From NCBI RefSeq assembly GCF_002863585.1, contig NZ_PGUY01000019.1, positions 1-43,952 of the forward strand: a stretch of 43,952 nucleotides of DNA, written 5' to 3'. A program made the translations under genes and the position numbers. Positions 26,862 through 35,224 of the stretch are shown here, one piece after another. Positions within the stretch are counted from its first letter, which is position 1. Every line of letters starts with the position of its first letter. A model generated the notes under the pieces. The model saw nothing but the letters and a program-made list of their open reading frames with translations. It had not been told where the DNA came from and made no database searches. The stretch comes from Peribacillus deserti. GTDB lineage: Bacteria; Bacillota; Bacilli; Bacillales; DSM-1321.

Positions 26862-27509
26862 GTGAATAAACTAGAAAAGCTTAAACAAGGAAAGCTGATC
26901 GCTGTTATCCGCGGTGCCCGTCCTGATCAAATTGTCCCCATAGCTCGAGCCCTGAAGGAAGGGGGAATCAATACACTAGAAATAACAGTCGAAACACCTA
27001 AAGTATGCACCTTAATTGAAAAAGTGAAAGAGGAGTTCGGCGACGATATTATTGCAGGTGCCGGTACAGTTCTAGACCCGGAAACCGCACGGGCAGTGAT
27101 AATGGCTGGTGCAGAATTTATATTTTCACCGACTCTTAATGTGGAAACCATTAAAATGACGAAGCGCTATGGCACAATCAGCATCCCTGGCGCATTTACA
27201 CCTACTGAAATTCTGACTGCTTACGAACACGGGGCGGATCTTATTAAAGTATTCCCAGCAGATGCACTTGGGGCAGGATACTTTAAAAATCTTAAAGGGC
27301 CGCTTCCACACATCCCGCTCATGCCGACAGGGGGGATAACTCTCGACAATCTGGCTGCTTTTTTTAAAGCAGGTGCCGTAGCTGCAGGACTAGGCAGCTC
27401 TTTAATAAACCCGTCAAAACTGGTCTCTGAAGCCGATTACACCGAGCTGACGAATACAGCAAAAAAATTCTCAGCGATTGTCAAAGATCGTGTCTTAAGC
27501 AGGCGCTAG
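26862..27509 (+). CDS. kdgA: KDPG / KDPGal aldolase (Eda family)
   Basis: Length 215 aa. This class I aldolase shows R17 in AVIRG, E40 in LEITVE, the AGAGTVLDP block and the Schiff-base K129 in IKVFPAD, and the GGITLDN phosphate-binding segment near 160. It splits 2-keto-3-deoxy-6-phospho-gluconate (and probably the galactonate epimer formed through DgoD and the kinase) to pyruvate and glyceraldehyde 3-phosphate. The start is GTG 26862 after GGAAGGTGG. It is the last gene of the sugar-acid cluster; a two-way terminator follows at 27645-27676. Confidence 0.93.
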   Translation: MNKLEKLKQGKLIAVIRGARPDQIVPIARALKEGGINTLEITVETPKVCTLIEKVKEEFGDDIIAGAGTVLDPETARAVIMAGAEFIFSPTLNVETIKMTKRYGTISIPGAFTPTEILTAYEHGADLIKVFPADALGAGYFKNLKGPLPHIPLMPTGGITLDNLAAFFKAGAVAAGLGSSLINPSKLVSEADYTELTNTAKKFSAIVKDRVLSRR

Positions 27510-27644
27510 TTTGCTAGTCTTCAGAGTTGAATCCAGCTTAAAATACCAGCATTAACACTTGTTTTTCAACCCATATATTTCACATCAAAGGATTAATAGA
27601 AAGAATATGGATGTGTATCATTCCGATAAGCGAAGATTGCAAAA

Positions 27645-27676
27645 TAAAAAAGCTCCAAAAGGGGCTTTTTTATTTT
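27645..27676. terminator. Bidirectional terminator between kdgA and the MFS gene
   Basis: AAAAAAGCTCC-AAAA-GGGGCTTTTTT forms a stem flanked by A-rich and T-rich runs, so it can act on both converging transcripts. It lies about 135 bases after kdgA and 30 bases beyond the stop of the minus-strand gene. Confidence 0.85.
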
Positions 27677-27705
27677 GTGCTTTTGATGTCCCTAAATTTT
27701 CTTCA

Positions 27706-28914
27706 TTACATTCCTTCAGCCTTTTTATAAGTCCTTGAATCACGCTGTTTTTTTGTGAACCTGAAAGCCATCCCAGTTGCGATTAATAGAATCAGGCCTG
27801 TAAATAGAAAAACCGTGTGCAAGGAAAAGAATCCACCGATCAACCCGCCGAGTATCGGTCCGAGCATCCCGCCAAGCTGGTTGGAAGTCTGGCTTAATCC
27901 GAATGCACGGCCTCTTGTTTCCGGTGATGTTAACTTAACAATCAACCCATTTAACGCCGGGAATACGGCGCAGAAGCAGAGTCCAAACAAGAACCTCATA
28001 ATCGAGAATCCCCAGATATCATGGAGGAGAAGCTGAGCAATGGATCCGAGTCCTCCTCCCAAGAGACCTATCAGCAGCACGGAACGGAAGCCGACTTTAT
28101 CGGATAATTTACCCCAGAATGGGCCGACCAGGATGCTTGCAATACCAGGTATAGAAAAAATCATCCCTGTTACAAACGATGAACTGCCGGATGAACCGCT
28201 TAAGCCGGTGATGTATAACGGCAGGACGGGTTCAAGGATCATCACGGAGCAAGCCGCCATCATAGTAATGAGGAGTACCAGCATAAAGGGCTGGTTTGTT
28301 ACAGCCTCCCGAATGTCTTTTCTGAAGGATTTACGTTCTTTGCTCGGAACGAACTTTTCTTCCTTAACCATTAACAAAACCAGGAGAGTGGAGATCAATA
28401 CTAGAGTTCCTCCGCTGGCAAAAGACCAGCGGTACCCGACTAAGTCTGCAATGCCCCCGCCAAGCATCGGACCGATAATTCCGCCTGAAGCGGTACCGGT
28501 CGAAATGGTGGCAAGCGCATATCCCACTTTTTTCTCTGGGGTGTTTGTACCAATCAGAGCAATCGCACCTGGGATGAAGCCGGTCAGGAGCCCCTGTGCA
28601 ATACGGAGGCCCAGCATTTCATATGGATTGGAAACAAAGGCCATCAATGTATAGATGACAAAAAGAAAAAAACCAGCGCGTATAATCATTGGCTTACGGC
28701 CAAATCTGTCCGCAAGAGATCCCCAGAAGGGAGCAGAGACAGCCCCTGCTAGAAAAGCAGCACTAAAGGTTACACCTGACCAAATCTCCGTATGTTCGTG
28801 AACCCCTATCTGGAGCAGGAACAAAGGTAAAAAAGGAATTACCATAGAAAAGCTGGCCGAAGTAATAAAAACCCCGAACCACAGAACCCATAAATTTTTC
28901 TTCCATGTTTCCAT
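27706..28914 (-). CDS. MFS multidrug-type exporter
   Basis: Length 402 aa, about 12 membrane spans. Motif A appears as GSLADRFGRKPM after span 2 and motif C-like GGIIGPMLGGGIADLVG in span 5, which is typical of proton-antiport drug exporters (DHA1 group, MdtG-like). It lies in the cytoplasmic membrane. It converges on the sugar-acid cluster and shares its terminator. AGGAGGAAGTG precedes the ATG at 28914 on the minus strand. A link to sugar-acid metabolism is possible but not shown by anything in the protein. Confidence 0.88.
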   Translation of the reverse strand: METWKKNLWVLWFGVFITSASFSMVIPFLPLFLLQIGVHEHTEIWSGVTFSAAFLAGAVSAPFWGSLADRFGRKPMIIRAGFFLFVIYTLMAFVSNPYEMLGLRIAQGLLTGFIPGAIALIGTNTPEKKVGYALATISTGTASGGIIGPMLGGGIADLVGYRWSFASGGTLVLISTLLVLLMVKEEKFVPSKERKSFRKDIREAVTNQPFMLVLLITMMAACSVMILEPVLPLYITGLSGSSGSSSFVTGMIFSIPGIASILVGPFWGKLSDKVGFRSVLLIGLLGGGLGSIAQLLLHDIWGFSIMRFLFGLCFCAVFPALNGLIVKLTSPETRGRAFGLSQTSNQLGGMLGPILGGLIGGFFSLHTVFLFTGLILLIATGMAFRFTKKQRDSRTYKKAEGM

Positions 28915-28940
28915 CTGAGTTTCACTTCCTCCTGTTAAGT

Positions 28941-28985
28941 AGTCTCACACCTTAAGTTCCTATCAACCTGTTTAATAATAGGTAA
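28941..28985 (-). repeat. Terminal fragment of dispersed repeat A
   Basis: CACCTTAAGTTCCTATCAAC and CTGTTTAATAAT match, with few changes, the end of repeat A at 36399-36430 (CACCTTACGTCCCAATCAAC, CTGTTTAACAAT). Only this end is present. It lies in the upstream region of the MFS gene. Confidence 0.6.
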
Positions 28986-29135
28986 GTTCATATTAATAAC
29001 ACTATAAAAATACTTCGAGAGTAGAAATTTCGGAAATTACATATAAAAGATCCATATATTATTGTAAATCTATTGCTGTAAAAGGTAAAGGGATAAATAA
29101 ATTCGTATTATATCAGTTTAATGTTCGTTTTTTAT

Positions 29136-29677
29136 ATAATAGTTGGCTGCAGTATCGTAGGGACGGAACCGGGTAATGTTAATCCTGACATCGTCTATAC
29201 AACGGAGAACTTCAAAGAAGAGCCGTTTCAGCAAGTAGTGGCAGTGTGCGGGAGCTGGGGGAAGAAGCAGAAAGATTTGGAGTGATCGTCGGAATTGAGG
29301 CAGGAGTTAATCATCCGGTGTATTCTCCTAAGACATTGGAAAGACTGCTTGACGAAGTTGCTTCTAACAATCTGCAAATTATTTTTGACCCGGTTAACTT
29401 GCTCACGATTGATAATTATGGAGACCAGGAGGCGATTTTCCAGCATGCCTTTGAACTGATAGGTGACAGAATTGCGATTCTGCATGCCAAAGATTTCTTG
29501 GTCGAAGAAGGTGAACTAAAGACAGTTGCCGTAGTGCAGGGACTATTAAACTATGAAGCTGTTTTTAGAATGATTAAACCAAGAAAACCTTATATTCAAA
29601 TATTGATGGAGTCTGTGAAAGATCCGTTTATAACGAGCAGTGTGACTTATTTACAGTGTATATATAATGAAGTGTAA
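29136..29677 (+). pseudogene. Sugar-phosphate isomerase/epimerase remnant (xylose-isomerase-like TIM barrel)
   Basis: The first part (29136-29240) reads IIVGCSIVGTEPGNV and continues to PDIVYTTENFKEEPF in one frame; from about 29243 the homology goes on in another frame (SVRELGEEAERFGVIVGIEAG, EVASNNLQIIFDPVNLL, ILHAKDF, ILMESVKDPF) to the stop at 29677. So there is a frameshift near 29237-29246, and the N-terminal third of the roughly 280-residue family is missing. The intact relatives isomerise or epimerise keto sugars, which fits an origin in the neighbouring sugar-acid cluster. A 143-codon frame from GTG 29246 exists but lacks a ribosome site and half the barrel. Confidence 0.8.
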
Positions 29678-29884
29678 TACTCCCTCCTTGACTCTTAGAA
29701 GTGTTTAAGGCGTTAAAACGAAAAGATAGATAAATGATTGCTATGTAAAAAACCAAATGTACCGGAATTGAATTATCCAAATATAATCTTACAAAATCCA
29801 TTTGAAGCGTGGGGCTAATGAAAATTCCCCGCAATACGGACCCGCGATTTATTAATATCATCATAAAAAAATTATGGTAAACTT

Positions 29885-29918
29885 AAAACCTGTATGATTA
29901 TTTTCATACAGGTTTTTT
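29885..29918 (+). terminator. Strong stem-loop with T-tract
   Basis: AAAACCTGTATGA / TCATACAGGTTTT is a perfect 13-bp stem followed by TT. The right flank is T-rich. It separates the isomerase remnant from the transposase remnant. Confidence 0.8.
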
Positions 29919-29929
29919 GAATTCACAGT

Positions 29930-30660
29930 ATGCGTAGGCAAATTTCAGGTTCTAGTTATCCTGAAAAATGGGTGAAGTATATGGAAATCATGGTAGAAGG
30001 AAACACTCTACCGAAAATCGCTAAGCGTCTTAACATACACATATCAACAACTTTCTATTGCAGGCACAAAATACTGAACGCATTACGTTCTCTTGGTTTC
30101 AATAAACTAGTAGGTATTGTTGAAAGCGATGAAACATTCTTCAGAGAGTCGTTAAAGGGTCGTGAGGTAATTAACTGCAAAGCTAAAAAACGTGCTGCCA
30201 AAGATGAGAAAAGAGGTAGTTCTGACCTTACAATTGCAGACGTGGTCGCACAAGACCTCAATGGTAATATCATTGCTCGTAAAGGTGGAAAAGGACGAGT
30301 AAAAGCAGAAGAAATGGATGCAGGTATTGGGACTAAATTCACCCATCTTCATTGATTTGTACAGATACAGATTAATTATAATAATTTCACCGAGATCAAG
30401 AACTTGAAACCCGAAACTATAAATGAAAGTCAAAAACAAATTTTACACATTCAACACGTTAATAACTTCCATAGCAGATTAAAGACCTGGATTAGACGTT
30501 TTCAGGTGTGGCTACGATATACTTATACAACGATCTCTGCTGGTTCAGGTGGCTTGAAATAGACAAGGATTTAGCATTTGAAAAACAAGTGGAAAAAATG
30601 CTTATTTCAGCCTGCCAAAAATCCAATTACACTACTGTAAGTATGTTAAGAAGTTTCTAA
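29930..30660 (+). pseudogene. IS1595-type (ISXO2-like) transposase remnant
   Basis: The first frame (29930-30355) contains NTLPKIAKRLNIHISTTFYCRHKILNAL, the conserved helix-turn-helix stretch before the catalytic domain, then GIVESDETFF with the first catalytic aspartate region. It stops at 30355. After a gap, HIQHVNNFHSRLKTW (from about 30440) and, one frame over, GVATIYLYNDLCWFRWLE show the typical C-terminus of this family (HVNNFHSRLK, WF.W). The N-terminal zinc-ribbon part is missing. Stops and at least two frameshifts make it inactive. No clear terminal inverted repeats were found. Confidence 0.85.
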
Positions 30661-30678
30661 AATGGAGTTGAAAATTAA

Positions 30679-31293
30679 ATGGATTATGATTTTTACAATA
30701 ACCCTGATAATTGGATTGGTGGATTTTATGAACTTTCAATTGAATATCATCCATTCGGTAATAACAAAAGGGTAAATGAAGCACTTACTGCATTATGTAA
30801 AAGTGATTACTTCAATGGATTTTGGGAAGATAAAAAGGATTATCAAAAGAAATCAATCTCTCTACCAATAAATATTGAAGAAGACAGTGTTACTCAATTT
30901 TACGGTACATTATCTCTTTCAAATTCAAAGGAAGGTGAACTTCCTTGTGTGATTACTGTCATCAGGGTGGATGGTGAGTCTGATTGGTTAGATATTGCAA
31001 TACCACAAGCTGCATTGGAAAAGAGATTTCCTTACAAATATCCCCTTACAATAGAGCTAAACCCCTGGTTAAAGAAAATTAATGCACGGTATACACAGTT
31101 GGCAGAAATCATATATTGCAGCTCACCCTTTGATTTGGCGATGATAGGCGAAGAAATTACAGGTTATACAAATCAAGAAGAAATTACTTATGAGGTTGTG
31201 CAAAATATAATCTGCATACTTCCAAGTCATTTACAAGACCGACTTGGACTTAAAGGAAAAGGGCTGTCAAACCAACTAATCATTTTTGACTAA
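30679..31293 (+). CDS. Hypothetical protein
   Basis: Length 204 aa, soluble, acidic, no signal peptide or membrane span. I do not recognise it. Features: an aromatic-rich N-terminus (NNPDNWIGGFYELSIEYHPFGNN), a beta-rich centre around SVTQFYGTLSLS and LPCVITVIRVDGESDWLDIAIP, and an alpha/beta C-terminus. The start ATG 30679 is 18 bases past the transposase remnant, with only a weak GGAGTTG upstream. It could be cargo brought in with or next to the insertion sequence. The reading frame is intact and its codon use looks AT-richer than the sugar-acid cluster, hinting at a different origin. Confidence 0.6.
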   Translation: MDYDFYNNPDNWIGGFYELSIEYHPFGNNKRVNEALTALCKSDYFNGFWEDKKDYQKKSISLPINIEEDSVTQFYGTLSLSNSKEGELPCVITVIRVDGESDWLDIAIPQAALEKRFPYKYPLTIELNPWLKKINARYTQLAEIIYCSSPFDLAMIGEEITGYTNQEEITYEVVQNIICILPSHLQDRLGLKGKGLSNQLIIFD

Positions 31294-31405
31294 GCTCTTT
31301 TTTTCTTTTCCAAAAACAACAAAGTTTACGAAATCAGCGATGTTTTAAGTGAGTAATCATGGTTTTTATCCTTTTATCGTTTTTTTATATCTTCCGTACA
31401 GGTAC

Positions 31406-31711
31406 TTAAGGGTGTGAGTAATTCTCGCAGTGGCCGCAGAATGCGCAAGAAAGAACCACATGGTCGCCAGGCTTAATAGTCCTAACGCCTTCACCGACTT
31501 TTTCGACGATTCCTGAACCTTCATGGCAGAGTATGACCGGGTAGGGCGTAAGTCCGAGATCGCGCGCCACGGCATTAGTATTGCAGTCGCCTGAAGCTAC
31601 AATCTTCATTAACACTTCATTTGCTTTTGGGTTAGCTTTTAACGGTTTCCTCTTGAATTTCACCCTTATTATGGGTGACTGCTGCTTTAATTTCCATAAA
31701 AAAACCTCCAA
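31406..31711 (-). pseudogene. Zinc-dependent alcohol dehydrogenase, N-terminal fragment
   Basis: The open frame covers 101 residues of the N-terminal GroES-like domain: ANEVLMKIVASGDCNTNAVARDLGLTPYP, then CHEGSGIVEKVGEGV and GDHVVLSCAFCGHCEN. Intact relatives have GVCHTDAVARD and GHEGSG, so key zinc/substrate residues (H and D of CHTD) are changed. The first residues (AAVTHNKGE) are in another frame. The Rossmann domain and the rest are absent. It is a decayed leftover of an AdhP/FrmA-type gene. Confidence 0.85.
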
Positions 31712-32227
31712 AGATAACCTGCTTTCTAGTTTTTACAAAGAGCCTATGAACTATCCAAATAAGGAAACATGATATGCGTAAAAGCAGGATTCGACTGATT
31801 TTACTTTAAAAAGGTGGCTTGCTCACAACTTCTGCTGTCTTAGTTTCACATCGAGATAAGTATAATCGATTATGTCTTCCTCTTAGGGATGATTCCTTCT
31901 GATTATATGGAACGTCATAAAAATACAACTTTTTAAGTATTTATTAAGAAAGGAGCTTTTCCTAATGGCGGGTACTAAAGCGCAAGGGTACAAATCTGGC
32001 TTTTTTTTCATATATTGAGTTAAGGACAAATGAATATACTAACGTTATTACTTGATTAAAACCTGCTGTATCATGGCAGAAAAAGTGGCCGTTTGAATAG
32101 GCCAGGATACATGACTGAATTTGTAGTAAAGGCTGAATCCCTGCTAGAGCGGGAATTGCCGTAAAGAACATTCTACTTCAATTTTCCGGCTAGGGATGAG
32201 CATTGAAGGAAAGATGTAGGTGTAATA
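31712..32227. other. Non-coding stretch between adh remnant and ykuK
   Basis: About 500 bases without a supported gene. A 17-codon frame at 31965-32018 has a good AAGGAG site but no recognisable content; it may be the cut-off start of a lost gene. Confidence 0.4.
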
Positions 32228-32800
32228 ATGGGGCATACACAAGAAAATCCATATTATTTTCAGAATTTAACCGAAAAGAACATGACGTTTGAACATGTAT
32301 TTGAGCGAATCGTCTCTTTTATAAAAAAAGAACCAAATGGTAAATACCGTCTTATTGTGGGCACCGATTCACAGGTGCATACCCGGCATACAATCTTTAT
32401 CACGGCAATCATCATCCAAAGGCAGGGTAAAGGGGCATGGATGTGCATTCACAGGGACGTTGTGCCGAGAAGGATGGTTCACCTTCATGAACGTATTTCA
32501 AGAGAAACATCACTGACGGAGCAGATGGCAGCACTCCTGACAGATGAACATAAAAACATCTTGATTGATTTGATCCTGCCGCATATCTATAAAGGTGCAA
32601 GCTTTACTTTTGAGGGTCATATCGATATCGGATCTGGCTCGAGGAATAAGACCCGCGAATATGTAAATGAGATGGTAGCACGTGTAGAGGCTTTAGGGTT
32701 AGAGGCGGTTATTAAACCAGACTCGTACGGCGCATCCAGTGTGGCAAACAAATATACGAAAAAACGCAATGTAAATGACCAGCAAAAGAGATTGGGTTAA
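32228..32800 (+). CDS. ykuK: YkuK family protein (RNase H-like fold, DUF458)
   Basis: Length 190 aa; Bacillus subtilis YkuK is about 170. The segment YRLIVGTDSQVHTRHTIFITAIII (residues about 40-63) is the first strand of the RNase H-like fold with its conserved aspartate, and HIDIGSGSRNKTREYV (about 133-148) provides the second acidic cluster. YkuK-type proteins are predicted nucleases or nucleic-acid-binding proteins; no reaction has been settled for them. AGGTG lies 6 bases before ATG 32228. The gene stands alone with a two-way terminator after it. Confidence 0.88.
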   Translation: MGHTQENPYYFQNLTEKNMTFEHVFERIVSFIKKEPNGKYRLIVGTDSQVHTRHTIFITAIIIQRQGKGAWMCIHRDVVPRRMVHLHERISRETSLTEQMAALLTDEHKNILIDLILPHIYKGASFTFEGHIDIGSGSRNKTREYVNEMVARVEALGLEAVIKPDSYGASSVANKYTKKRNVNDQQKRLG

Positions 32801-32805
32801 TATGA

Positions 32806-32840
32806 AAAGGCTGTCTCTGAATATTATCGAGACAGCCTTT
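32806..32840. terminator. Bidirectional terminator after ykuK
   Basis: AAAGGCTGTCTC / GAGACAGCCTTT is a perfect 12-bp stem with an 11-base loop, ending in TTT. It lies 5 bases after the ykuK stop and just before the end of the minus-strand remnant. Confidence 0.82.
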
Positions 32841-32847
32841 TATAGTC

Positions 32848-33293
32848 TTATCTTCTTTTGCGGATGTTGAAATTATTTTCAAGCAGCAGCCAATTTTGCG
32901 GAAAGGGGTAGCCTAGCACCCAGTAGCTGATTCCGGCAAGGTTATATTCCTTCACTGTGTCAAATTTGGCCTGGGCGCTGCGAGCATCTTCAAACCAGAC
33001 CTCGTGGCCGCGGCCCTGTCCATCTGTATACCGGAAGAATGGAGATTGCGCTGCCGAGTCATATTGGATTGTAGCTCCGTGCTGGACAGCCCGGCGGATG
33101 GCCTCCTGCTGGCTGAACGTTTCAGTAGCCCTGGGTGAGAAAAACCCAGTCACGGGCATAAATCTCGAATCCGAAATATATTTTGCTCCGGGGATGACTG
33201 TACATCCAGAACTCTTCTGATTTGATTAAGAGGATAATCGCATGGGGCAGTCCTAATCGGTATCCAATCATAGGTCATCACCACCACAAAATC
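32848..33293 (-). pseudogene. GH18 glycosidase remnant (spore cortex/YaaH-type), C-terminal part
   Basis: The upstream part (33293 downward) reads DFVVVMTYDW, the conserved barrel strand of glycoside hydrolase 18, then NQIRRVLD. Frame changes follow: RSKIYFGFEIYARDW is in a second frame and the open frame 33159-32848 carries the end (ETFSQQEAIRRAVQHGATIQYD, GHEVWFEDARSAQAKF, LAGISYWVLGYPFPQNW). The catalytic-domain N-terminus and any LysM domains are absent. Relatives such as YaaH and YdhD act on spore cortex. The fragment has at least two frameshifts and cannot work. Confidence 0.82.
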
Positions 33294-33393
33294 CATTGAT
33301 TGAGAAGGATTATCCTTAACGGTAACGAATTATACAAGACAAGCGCTATTGTATTAACTTTTTATACATACTTCAACAGGGGAGACCTCAATA

Positions 33394-34140
33394 ATGAACA
33401 GCCATTTTGATAATAAAGCAAAAGAATATGTGAATGGCCGGCCGGGATATCCTAAAGAAATCCTCCGTAAACTAAAGGAACTGGGGATCGGGAAGGATTC
33501 ACTCATTGCAGATATCGGTGCAGGAACAGGATTGCTTACGAATTTGTTGTGCGAATTAGACGGCAGGGTTTTAGCAGTTGAGCCAAATTTAGAGATGCTT
33601 AATGAGTGCAGGCAGTATTGTGGATCAAAATCAAATATCGAGTTTATCCAAGCATCTGCAGAAAGGACTGGATTAAAAGAACAGAGCGTAGATATCATTA
33701 CGATTGCACAAGCGTTTCACTGGTTTGATAAATCATTGTCCAAAGTAGAATTTAGACGGATATTAAAAGAGGATGGCTGGGTTATTATATTATGGAACGA
33801 TATGCAGACGGACAGTGAATTTGCAAAAGAATATGTACAAATGCTTTATAAGTATAAAGTGAAGAGTACGGCTGGAATTTCGAATTTTGACCCAGATACA
33901 GAAAAGTATAATTTTTTCGGGCAGGATTTTGTAAAAATTCATTATGATAATTTCCAGGGTGTAAAGGAGGAGGCCCTGATAGGGAATGCCTCCTCACTAT
34001 CATATACCCCATCAAAGGTAGACAGGAATTATGAGGATTTTGTTCAAGAAATTCGGAATCTCTTCATGAAGTATCAAGAGGACGGGAAAGTTACTTTTCA
34101 TTACAAAACTGAGGTGTGTTTGTGCCAATTTGCGAATTAA
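33394..34140 (+). CDS. Class I SAM-dependent methyltransferase
   Basis: Length 248 aa. Motif I is IADIGAGTGLL (about residues 38-48), the acidic end of strand 2 is AVEPN (about 61-65), and the post-motif segment IITIAQAFHWFD is typical of the Methyltransf_11/UbiE-like small-molecule group. The substrate is unknown. The ATG at 33394 has AGGGGAGA about 9 bases upstream. It follows the GH18 remnant and stands alone. The C-terminus looks complete for the family. Confidence 0.88.
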   Translation: MNSHFDNKAKEYVNGRPGYPKEILRKLKELGIGKDSLIADIGAGTGLLTNLLCELDGRVLAVEPNLEMLNECRQYCGSKSNIEFIQASAERTGLKEQSVDIITIAQAFHWFDKSLSKVEFRRILKEDGWVIILWNDMQTDSEFAKEYVQMLYKYKVKSTAGISNFDPDTEKYNFFGQDFVKIHYDNFQGVKEEALIGNASSLSYTPSKVDRNYEDFVQEIRNLFMKYQEDGKVTFHYKTEVCLCQFAN

Positions 34141-34299
34141 TAGAGAAGTGGTATATGAGGGCTTTTTGAGGCCCTTACATGATTGGCTGAGCCCAGCAGC
34201 AGATGTCACTTAGCAAATTTTGGACGTTTTCCGCTATGTTTCAAGATTTTAATATAAGGGCAAATACTCCTATAACTTTAAAATAAATGGGGTGTAGAT

Positions 34300-34575
34300 T
34301 TGGCTCGCAGAAAAGGAAAAGTAAAGAACATCAACAATAGAAGCTGGTTCCTTAGGGGAATGGTGATTGGAGGGATTGCTGGTACAGCATTATCGCTCCT
34401 TGAGACTAAAACCCGAAAGCAGACGATTGATTTATTAACGCAGGTAAAAGAAAACCCGACTGAAGTAAAAGAACAGGTGACAGAAAAGGTAACTGAGGCG
34501 GCAATGAAGGTGCAGCATGTACTGGAGGATACTCAGGACGCTTACAATAATGCCAGTTCAAAGGTTTTCGAGTGA
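34300..34575 (+). CDS. Small YtxH-like protein
   Basis: Length 91 aa. A basic N-terminus is followed by one hydrophobic segment (RGMVIGGIAGTALSLLE, about residues 20-36) and a long charged helix with repeated EV/KE heptads that would form a coiled coil. This is the layout of YtxH-type general-stress proteins of Bacillus. The start is TTG 34300 with GGGGTG 6-7 bases upstream; no internal ATG would keep the hydrophobic segment with its basic lead. A terminator follows directly. The role is unknown. Confidence 0.75.
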   Translation: MARRKGKVKNINNRSWFLRGMVIGGIAGTALSLLETKTRKQTIDLLTQVKENPTEVKEQVTEKVTEAAMKVQHVLEDTQDAYNNASSKVFE

Positions 34576-34585
34576 AATAGTAAAG

Positions 34586-34618
34586 AGACCAAATCGTATA
34601 TGTGATTTGGTCTTTTTT
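34586..34618 (+). terminator. Intrinsic terminator after the YtxH-like gene
   Basis: AGACCAAATC / GATTTGGTCT, perfect 10-bp stem, followed by six T. It lies 10 bases after the stop. Confidence 0.9.
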
Positions 34619-34646
34619 ATTAGATTGGATATACACCGCAACCAGG

Positions 34647-35142
34647 AATCCTGCATAAGTTACAAAAATCCTGCAAATATCTATTTAATCCTGCATAAGG
34701 TTCAAAAATCCTGCAAATATTTAAATAATCCTGCATAAGTTACAAAAATCCTGCAATTCTAATTAATCCTGTATAAATTACAAGAATCATACAAATATCG
34801 AATATTCATTCATAAGTTACAAAAATCGTATATATATCTATTTAATCCTGCGTAAGATACAAAAATCCTGCAAATATCTAATTAATCCTATATAAATTAC
34901 AAAAATTGTGCAAAAATCGAATACTCCTTCGCAAGTTACAAAGATCGTTTATATATCTAATTAATCCTGCGTAAGTTTCTAAAATCCTGCAAATATTTAA
35001 TTAATCCTGCATAAGTAACAAAAATCCTGCAAATATCTAAAAAATCCTGCATAAGTTACTAAAATCCTGCAAATATCTAATTAATCGCGCATAAGTTACA
35101 AAAATCGTACATATATCAATTTAATCGTGCATAAATTACCAA
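34647..35142. repeat. Tandem array of 40-bp units, each made of two related 20-bp halves
   Basis: About 12-13 imperfect units. Half A is close to AATCCTGCATAAGTTACAAA and half B to AATCCTGCAAATATCTATTT. Copies of the AATCCTGC start of half A fall at 34647, 34687, 34727, 34765, then about 34804, 34844, 34884, 34923, 34963, 35003, 35043, 35083 and 35123, so the period is 40 with one 38-bp step. A second version of half B (AATCGTATATATATCTATTT) recurs at three places. The period is not a multiple of three and there are stops in all frames, so it does not encode protein. It is not a CRISPR, as there are no unique spacers. Confidence 0.93.
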
Positions 35143-35206
35143 ACCGAAAGATTTATTCGATAAAAATCATTTTTAATTTATCAGGTTCTTTTTCTCTAGA
35201 ACTTGA

Positions 35207-35212
35207 TACAAT
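35207..35212 (+). promoter_or_regulatory. Probable -10 element upstream of the SPFH leader
   Basis: TACAAT lies shortly before the hairpin-rich leader. The matching -35 is poor (GGTTCT at 35184-35189 with 17-bp spacing), so assignment is tentative. Confidence 0.35.
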
Positions 35213-35224
35213 GAGGAAGAGATA

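Noticed and set aside
27755-28654. Two long plus-strand frames (93 and 204 codons)
   Set aside because: They are antisense to the MFS exporter and have proline/serine-rich shadow composition without ribosome sites.
29246-29677. Intact 143-aa isomerase gene
   Set aside because: The homologous N-terminal part lies upstream in another frame, and no ribosome site precedes GTG 29246; the frame is the tail of a frameshifted gene.
31965-32018. 17-codon ORF with a good ribosome site
   Set aside because: Too short and without recognisable content; may be the head of a lost gene.
34517-34738. 73-codon frame entering the tandem repeat
   Set aside because: It overlaps the YtxH-like gene in another frame and crosses its terminator; the 40-bp period cannot keep a frame.
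34647-35142. CRISPR array
   Set aside because: Units are contiguous and related throughout; there are no unique spacers and no cas genes nearby.
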